Positions 5,365 to 7,972 of a stretch of DNA of 7,972 bases are shown here, piece by piece. This DNA comes from Gammaproteobacteria bacterium (GTDB lineage Bacteria; Pseudomonadota; Gammaproteobacteria; DRLM01), in the NCBI GenBank assembly GCA_015490395.1, contig WFXX01000164.1:1-7972 (forward strand). Direction: 5' to 3'. Under the pieces are notes generated by a model. The model was not told the origin of the DNA, made no database searches, and saw only the letters and a list, made by a program, of their open reading frames with translations. Made by a program: the position numbers and the translations under genes. How positions within the stretch are numbered: position 1 is the stretch's first letter; each line of letters opens with the position of its first letter.

Positions 5365-6844
5365 CGATGAGTTGCACCCGTCCGTCGGGCAGCACCTCGG
5401 CCATCTTGCCTCGGGGTTCCTCCAAGAACAGGTAGACGGCTGCCGCCGCCAGGAGGGCCACCGCCGCAATGGTGAGAAAGAAGGCCTGAGGACTGACGAA
5501 GGACAGCACCGTCAGGAACAGCACCGCGCCTACGTTGCCATAGGCGCCGGTGAGACCAGCGATCTGCCCGGTGAGCCGGCGCTTGATGAGGGGCACCACG
5601 GCGAAGACCGCCCCCTCCCCGGCCTGCACGAAGAAGGAGCACAGCATGGTCACCGCCAGGGCCGCCACGAGGGGCCAGGAGGATTCGATTTGAGCCATGA
5701 GCACATACCCGATCACGAGGCCACCTAGCAGCAGGAGCAGGGAGCGTCGCCGGCCGATGCGGTCCGAGAGCAGGCCCCCGCCCGGGCGAGCGAAGAGGTT
5801 GGTAAAGGCGAAGGCCGAGGCTAGGAGGCCCGCGGCCACCTCGCTCAGACCGAAGGTGTCGATGAAATGCAGCGGCAGCATGGAGACTACCGCTAGCTCG
5901 GAGCCGAAGGTGGCCAGATAGGCCAAGGCGAGCACCGCCACCTGCCGGAAGCGGTAGCGCTCCATGGCGGGCACGGGGCGGCTGAGGACATGGCGGTTGA
6001 CCCGCCAAGCGTTAAGGGCCTGGTAGGCGTAGAGCAAGATCAGGGTCCCGTAGAGGGCAGTGGCCAGTGCTTCGGGGAGGAGGCCCAGCTGGCCGGGGCC
6101 CAGCTTCCAGATCAGCAGCCCTAGGGCTATGTAGAGCGGCAGGCAGGTAATCAGATAGAGGATCAGGTCCCCTTTGCTGGTCACCTCTAGGGCACCGCTG
6201 CGCCGGGGACGGAAATAGGTGGACCCCTTGGGGGTGTTGCGCACGCTGAAGTAGTAGACAAAGGAATAGGCGATGGCCAGCGCGCCCGTGGTGCCGATAG
6301 CCCAGCGCCAGCCGTTCTCCCCGCCGAAGAGCAGGGCCAAGGTGGGCAAGGTCATGGCGGCGGCCGCCGAGCCAAAGTTCCCCCAGCCCCCATAGATCCC
6401 CTCGGCGAGGCCCACCTGCTTGGCGGGGAACCACTCCGCGATCATCCGGATACCGATGACAAAGCCCGCCCCCACAAAGCCCAGCAGGAAGCGCAGCAGG
6501 GCTGCCTGCTGGAAGCTGTCGGCCAGGGCGAAGCCGATGCACAGCACGCCCGCCAAGGCCAGCAGGGTGGCGAAGAGCAGCCGCGGCCCGTAACGGTCTA
6601 CCAGCATCCCGACCACGATACGGGCCGGGATGGTGAGGGCCACGTTGAGGATGAGCAGCGCCTTGACCTCCTGTTCGCTCAGGTTCAGGGCTTCGCGGAT
6701 GGAGGCCATCAAGGGGGCGTGGTTGAACCACACGAAGAAGCTGAGGAAGAAGGCCAGCCAGGTCAGGTGCAGGATACGCACCGGTCCCTGGAAGGACAGC
6801 AGCCTCAGCTTGGGCGAGGTGGGGGGGACGGGCCTCGCGGTCAT
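5354..6844 (-). CDS. nasA: Nitrate/nitrite transporter, MFS NNP family (NasA/NarK type)
   Basis: An inner-membrane nitrate (or nitrite) transporter of 496 residues with the twelve-helix pattern of the major facilitator superfamily. The two substrate-site arginines of the family are visible: Arg75 in helix 2 before the VDRYGPR motif (equivalent to NarK Arg89) and Arg353 in helix 8 within ARPGGGLLSDR (equivalent to NarK Arg305). Both glycine-rich nitrate signatures are present: GIYGGWGNFG (149-158) and GLTGAYGNVG (430-439). The ATG at 6844 follows AAGGAGA by a normal distance. The gene is first in an operon with the phosphatase-kinase. It has a sigma-54 -24/-12 element and NtrC sites upstream, so control by nitrogen limitation is likely. 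That favours an assimilatory (NasA) role over respiratory NarK. No nitrate or nitrite reductase gene is in the window. Confidence 0.92.
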   Translation of the reverse strand: MTARPVPPTSPKLRLLSFQGPVRILHLTWLAFFLSFFVWFNHAPLMASIREALNLSEQEVKALLILNVALTIPARIVVGMLVDRYGPRLLFATLLALAGVLCIGFALADSFQQAALLRFLLGFVGAGFVIGIRMIAEWFPAKQVGLAEGIYGGWGNFGSAAAAMTLPTLALLFGGENGWRWAIGTTGALAIAYSFVYYFSVRNTPKGSTYFRPRRSGALEVTSKGDLILYLITCLPLYIALGLLIWKLGPGQLGLLPEALATALYGTLILLYAYQALNAWRVNRHVLSRPVPAMERYRFRQVAVLALAYLATFGSELAVVSMLPLHFIDTFGLSEVAAGLLASAFAFTNLFARPGGGLLSDRIGRRRSLLLLLGGLVIGYVLMAQIESSWPLVAALAVTMLCSFFVQAGEGAVFAVVPLIKRRLTGQIAGLTGAYGNVGAVLFLTVLSFVSPQAFFLTIAAVALLAAAAVYLFLEEPRGKMAEVLPDGRVQLIDVS

Positions 6845-6885
6845 GACTCGGCTCTCCTTCGCGATGGCATGGACGGCGGTTCCAG

Positions 6886-6901
6886 GGCAGGATTCGTGCC
6901 A
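6886..6901 (-). promoter_or_regulatory. Sigma-54 (RpoN) promoter of nasA
   Basis: TGGCACGAATCCTGCC on the minus strand compares with consensus TGGCACG-N4-TTGCA/T. The whole -24 block is exact, GG and GC are 10 nt apart as required, and only the first and last bases of the -12 block differ. The start site should be near 6876, giving a leader of about 31 nt that includes the nasA Shine-Dalgarno sequence. Confidence 0.8.
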
Positions 6902-6907
6902 TGCGCA

Positions 6908-6920
6908 CAAGACGATGATT
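6908..6920 (-). promoter_or_regulatory. IHF-like motif upstream of the nasA sigma-54 promoter
   Basis: AATCATCGTCTTG on the minus strand matches the IHF core WATCAA-N4-TTR at all fixed positions but one (T for the last A). It lies between the NtrC sites and the sigma-54 element, centred near -38, which is close to the promoter. IHF bending commonly helps NtrC contact sigma-54 polymerase. The motif is short, so chance cannot be excluded. Confidence 0.35.
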
Positions 6921-6976
6921 TCTCTGGAGCTGCATGGTGAGGGCGGCGCTCCGGACGCCCGCCCCCGGTGCAGCCT

Positions 6977-6991
6977 GCCCCGCCCTGGTGC
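6977..6991. promoter_or_regulatory. Second, weaker NtrC-like site
   Basis: GCCCC-N5-GGTGC matches the NtrC dyad GCACC-N5-GGTGC at nine of ten positions. Its centre is 46 bp from the stronger site and near -108 from the predicted nasA start, a distance like that of an NtrC site at E. coli glnAp2. It overlaps a 7-bp inverted repeat (6977-6983 with 6996-7002), an alternative explanation for the same bases. Confidence 0.45.
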
Positions 6992-7021
6992 CGGAGCGGG
7001 GCGTCGCGGTGGGGTCACGCG

Positions 7022-7038
7022 CGCACCATCGTGGTGCA
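7022..7038. promoter_or_regulatory. NtrC (NRI) binding site
   Basis: CGCACCATCGTGGTGCA contains the exact dyad GCACC-N5-GGTGC of the NtrC consensus (TGCACC-N5-GGTGCA), with only the outermost left base differing. It is centred near -154 from the predicted nasA start and -86 from the predicted moaB start, both workable for an enhancer. As RNA it could form a short 5-bp hairpin, but the adjacent sigma-54 elements favour an NtrC site. Confidence 0.75.
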
Positions 7039-7058
7039 GCGTTTCCCGCGTGCCGAGG

Positions 7059-7071
7059 CAACCGGTTGATG
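7059..7071 (-). promoter_or_regulatory. IHF-like motif upstream of the moaB sigma-54 promoter
   Basis: On the minus strand CATCAACCGGTTG fits WATCAA-N4-TTR at every fixed position except the first W. It is centred near -51 from the predicted moaB start, between the strong NtrC site and the plus-strand sigma-54 element, the usual place for IHF at NtrC-activated promoters. Its core is also a 10-bp palindrome, CAACCGGTTG (7059-7068), which could have another meaning. Confidence 0.4.
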
Positions 7072-7089
7072 CATAGGTCCTTTGCCGGC

Positions 7090-7105
7090 TGGTCCGGCCC
7101 TTGCA
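7090..7105 (+). promoter_or_regulatory. Sigma-54 (RpoN) promoter of moaB-moeA
   Basis: TGGTCCGGCCCTTGCA compares with consensus TGGCACG-N4-TTGCA. The -12 block is exact, GG and GC are exactly 10 nt apart, and two bases of the -24 block (CA replaced by TC) differ. Transcription should begin near 7116, leaving a leader of about 34 nt containing the moaB Shine-Dalgarno sequence. No sigma-70 promoter competes with it in this gap. Confidence 0.6.
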
Positions 7106-7149
7106 AAGGCCCCGGGCGGTGACCGGCATTGACAAAAGGAGGGCGCGGC

Positions 7150-7713
7150 GTGAGCGGGAGCCGTTTCGGGATCGATCAGGAAGGGCTCTTCCGACCTCTG
7201 GGGGTGGCGGTGCTCACCGTCTCGGACACCCGCAGCGAGCGGGAGGATGCCTCGGGGCGCTACCTGGCCGAGGCGGTGCGCGAGGCCGGCCACCGCTTGG
7301 TGGACCGGGCCCTGTGCCGGGACGACCGCCACTGGATCCGGGCACGCCTCTGCGGCTGGCTGGTCAACCCCCTGGTGCAGGTGGTGCTGGTCACCGGGGG
7401 CACGGGCCTGGCCGCGAGGGACGTCACCCCCGAGGCAGTGCGGCCCCTCCTGGACCGGGAGGTGCCCGGCTTCGGGGAGCTCTTCCGGAGCCTCTCCTAT
7501 GAGCAGGTGGGGACCTCCACCCTCCAGTCGCGGGCCTTCGCGGGGCTGGCCAACGGGCGGCTGGTGGCCTGCCTGCCCGGCGCCACCCGGGCCTGCCGGC
7601 TGGCCTGGGAGGGGATCCTCCGACCGCAGCTGGACAGCCGGCACAGGCCCTGCAACTTCGCCGAGCAGCTTCTGGCCGTGGAGCGCCGTGATGAGTCCCG
7701 CCCGGTGGCTTGA
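7150..7713 (+). CDS. moaB: Molybdenum cofactor biosynthesis protein MoaB (MogA-like fold)
   Basis: MoaB is the paralogue of MogA, which adenylylates molybdopterin before molybdate insertion; the precise role of E. coli MoaB is less clear, while some MoaB proteins carry out the MogA step. The 187-residue product follows E. coli MoaB closely. It has VLTVSDTR (21-28), the molybdopterin-binding VLVTGGTGL (79-87), DREVPGFGELFRSLSYEQVGTSTLQSRA, LPGATRACRLAWE and the MoaB-type ending RPCNF. The GTG at 7150 is chosen because AGGAGGG lies six bases upstream; an in-frame TTG at 7129 lies upstream of that site. The 3' end overlaps moeA by 23 nt. The divergent nitrate transporter and shared NtrC sites suggest a role in supplying cofactor to nitrate reductase. 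Confidence 0.92.
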   Translation: MSGSRFGIDQEGLFRPLGVAVLTVSDTRSEREDASGRYLAEAVREAGHRLVDRALCRDDRHWIRARLCGWLVNPLVQVVLVTGGTGLAARDVTPEAVRPLLDREVPGFGELFRSLSYEQVGTSTLQSRAFAGLANGRLVACLPGATRACRLAWEGILRPQLDSRHRPCNFAEQLLAVERRDESRPVA

Positions 7714-7972
7714 GGCCGGTTCCGCTTGCGGATCCGGCGGGCTGCTGCCGGTGGAGCGCATGCGGGCCCTCCTCCTGCGCCGGGCCGCCGACTGGGCCGG
7801 GCGCATGGCGGGGTCCGAGAGCGTGCCGCTTGCGCAGGCCCGCGGGCGCATCCTGGCCGAGCCCGTGGCCGCCCCGCGGGACCTGCCGCCCTGGGATGTG
7901 GCGGCCATGGATGGCTACGCCCTCTGCTGGGAGGAGCTTCGCCGCGGGGAGGGCCGGCTGCCCGTGCGGGGG
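7691..7972 (+). CDS. moeA: Molybdopterin molybdenumtransferase MoeA (partial, runs off right edge)
   Basis: MoeA inserts molybdate into adenylylated molybdopterin, the last common step of molybdenum cofactor synthesis. Only the first 93 complete codons are present, cut by the window edge with no stop codon. The family N-terminus is clear: VPLAQARGRILAEPVAAPRDLPPWD followed by AAMDGYA. Asp74 in MDGYA corresponds to the functionally important Asp59 of E. coli MoeA. The usual DNSAMDGYA reads DVAAMDGYA here, so the conserved Asn is Val. The ATG at 7691 follows GGAG (7680-7683) and lies inside the moaB end; an in-frame ATG at 7760 would drop 23 residues. Close coupling with moaB suggests that the two proteins act in sequence. 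Confidence 0.92.
   Translation, partial: MSPARWLEAGSACGSGGLLPVERMRALLLRRAADWAGRMAGSESVPLAQARGRILAEPVAAPRDLPPWDVAAMDGYALCWEELRRGEGRLPVRG

Larger units (their letters stand above)
6845..7149. promoter_or_regulatory. Divergent nasA / moaB control region
   Basis: This 305-bp gap has no convincing gene. From the nasA side to the moaB side it contains the nasA leader and Shine-Dalgarno sequence, a minus-strand sigma-54 element, an IHF-like motif, a weaker NtrC-like site, a near-perfect NtrC site, a second IHF-like motif, a plus-strand sigma-54 element and the moaB Shine-Dalgarno AGGAGGG (7137-7143). No sigma-70 promoter could be recognised for either operon. The outward-facing sigma-54 elements share the central NtrC sites. 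Confidence 0.75.

Noticed and set aside
4183..5370. 395-codon plus-strand frame opposite the phosphatase-kinase
   Set aside because: No domain is visible and the opposite strand carries intact PP2C and kinase motifs throughout.
6977..7037. Two-hairpin NasR/NasT (ANTAR) antitermination leader upstream of nasA
   Set aside because: Two inverted repeats are present, but no T-run terminator follows, the loops do not fit the ANTAR hexaloop pattern, and both lie upstream of the predicted sigma-54 start, so they would not be transcribed.
7066..7080. Possible FNR box starting with TTGAT
   Set aside because: Only one half-site is present; the other half does not resemble ATCAA. The same bases fit an IHF motif better.
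7129..7134. Perfect TTGACA hexamer just before moaB
   Set aside because: A -10 at normal distance would fall at about 7152-7157 inside moaB, where the sequence is GC-rich with no TATAAT-like box, and it would start transcription after the start codon.
7079..7149. Molybdenum cofactor riboswitch in front of moaB
   Set aside because: The gap between the predicted start site and moaB is only about 34 nt, far too short for that riboswitch, and I recognise none of its conserved structure.

Overview
The window is GC-rich bacterial DNA, estimated by eye at about two-thirds G+C. The protein matches point to a gammaproteobacterium. SmpB, RatA, RatB/RnfH, the BamE lipoprotein and a Fur very like the E. 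coli protein lie together in the arrangement typical of that class. I cannot name a genus; the composition and the sodium:solute symporter beside smpB would fit a Chromatiales/Ectothiorhodospiraceae-like organism, but that is a guess. Coding density is high and I see no RNA genes, insertion sequences or CRISPR arrays.

Left half (1-3620), conserved core: smpB (77-565, minus) may be followed by a second minus-strand gene that runs off the left edge. Divergent from smpB is a plus-strand operon of an NSS-family sodium:solute symporter (663-2021), ratA (2037-2474) and ratB/rnfH (2461-2766). The minus-strand gene bamE (2699-3076) converges on ratB and overlaps it by 68 bp. fur (3156-3620) is divergent from bamE.

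Right half (3622-7972), nitrogen/molybdenum module: a minus-strand pair consists of a NasA/NarK-type nitrate/nitrite transporter (5354-6844) and, overlapping its end by 11 bp, a 580-residue protein (3622-5364) that joins a PP2C phosphatase to a Ser/Thr kinase and ends in a membrane anchor. Facing the other way are moaB (7150-7713) and moeA (7691 to the right edge), two molybdenum cofactor genes that overlap by 23 bp.

The most interesting stretch is the 305-bp gap between these divergent units (6845-7149). It holds a near-perfect NtrC site (7022-7038) and a second close match (6977-6991). A sigma-54 -24/-12 element points at the transporter (6886-6901) and a second one points at moaB (7090-7105). 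One IHF-like motif lies upstream of each sigma-54 element. Read together, this is a compact nitrogen-limitation switch. Low nitrogen, through NtrC~P and RpoN, would turn on nitrate uptake with its membrane-bound phosphatase/kinase, and at the same time late molybdenum cofactor synthesis needed by nitrate reductase. The reductase genes themselves are not in the window. The DNA motifs and protein families are seen directly; the co-regulation and any phospho-control of the transporter are inference.
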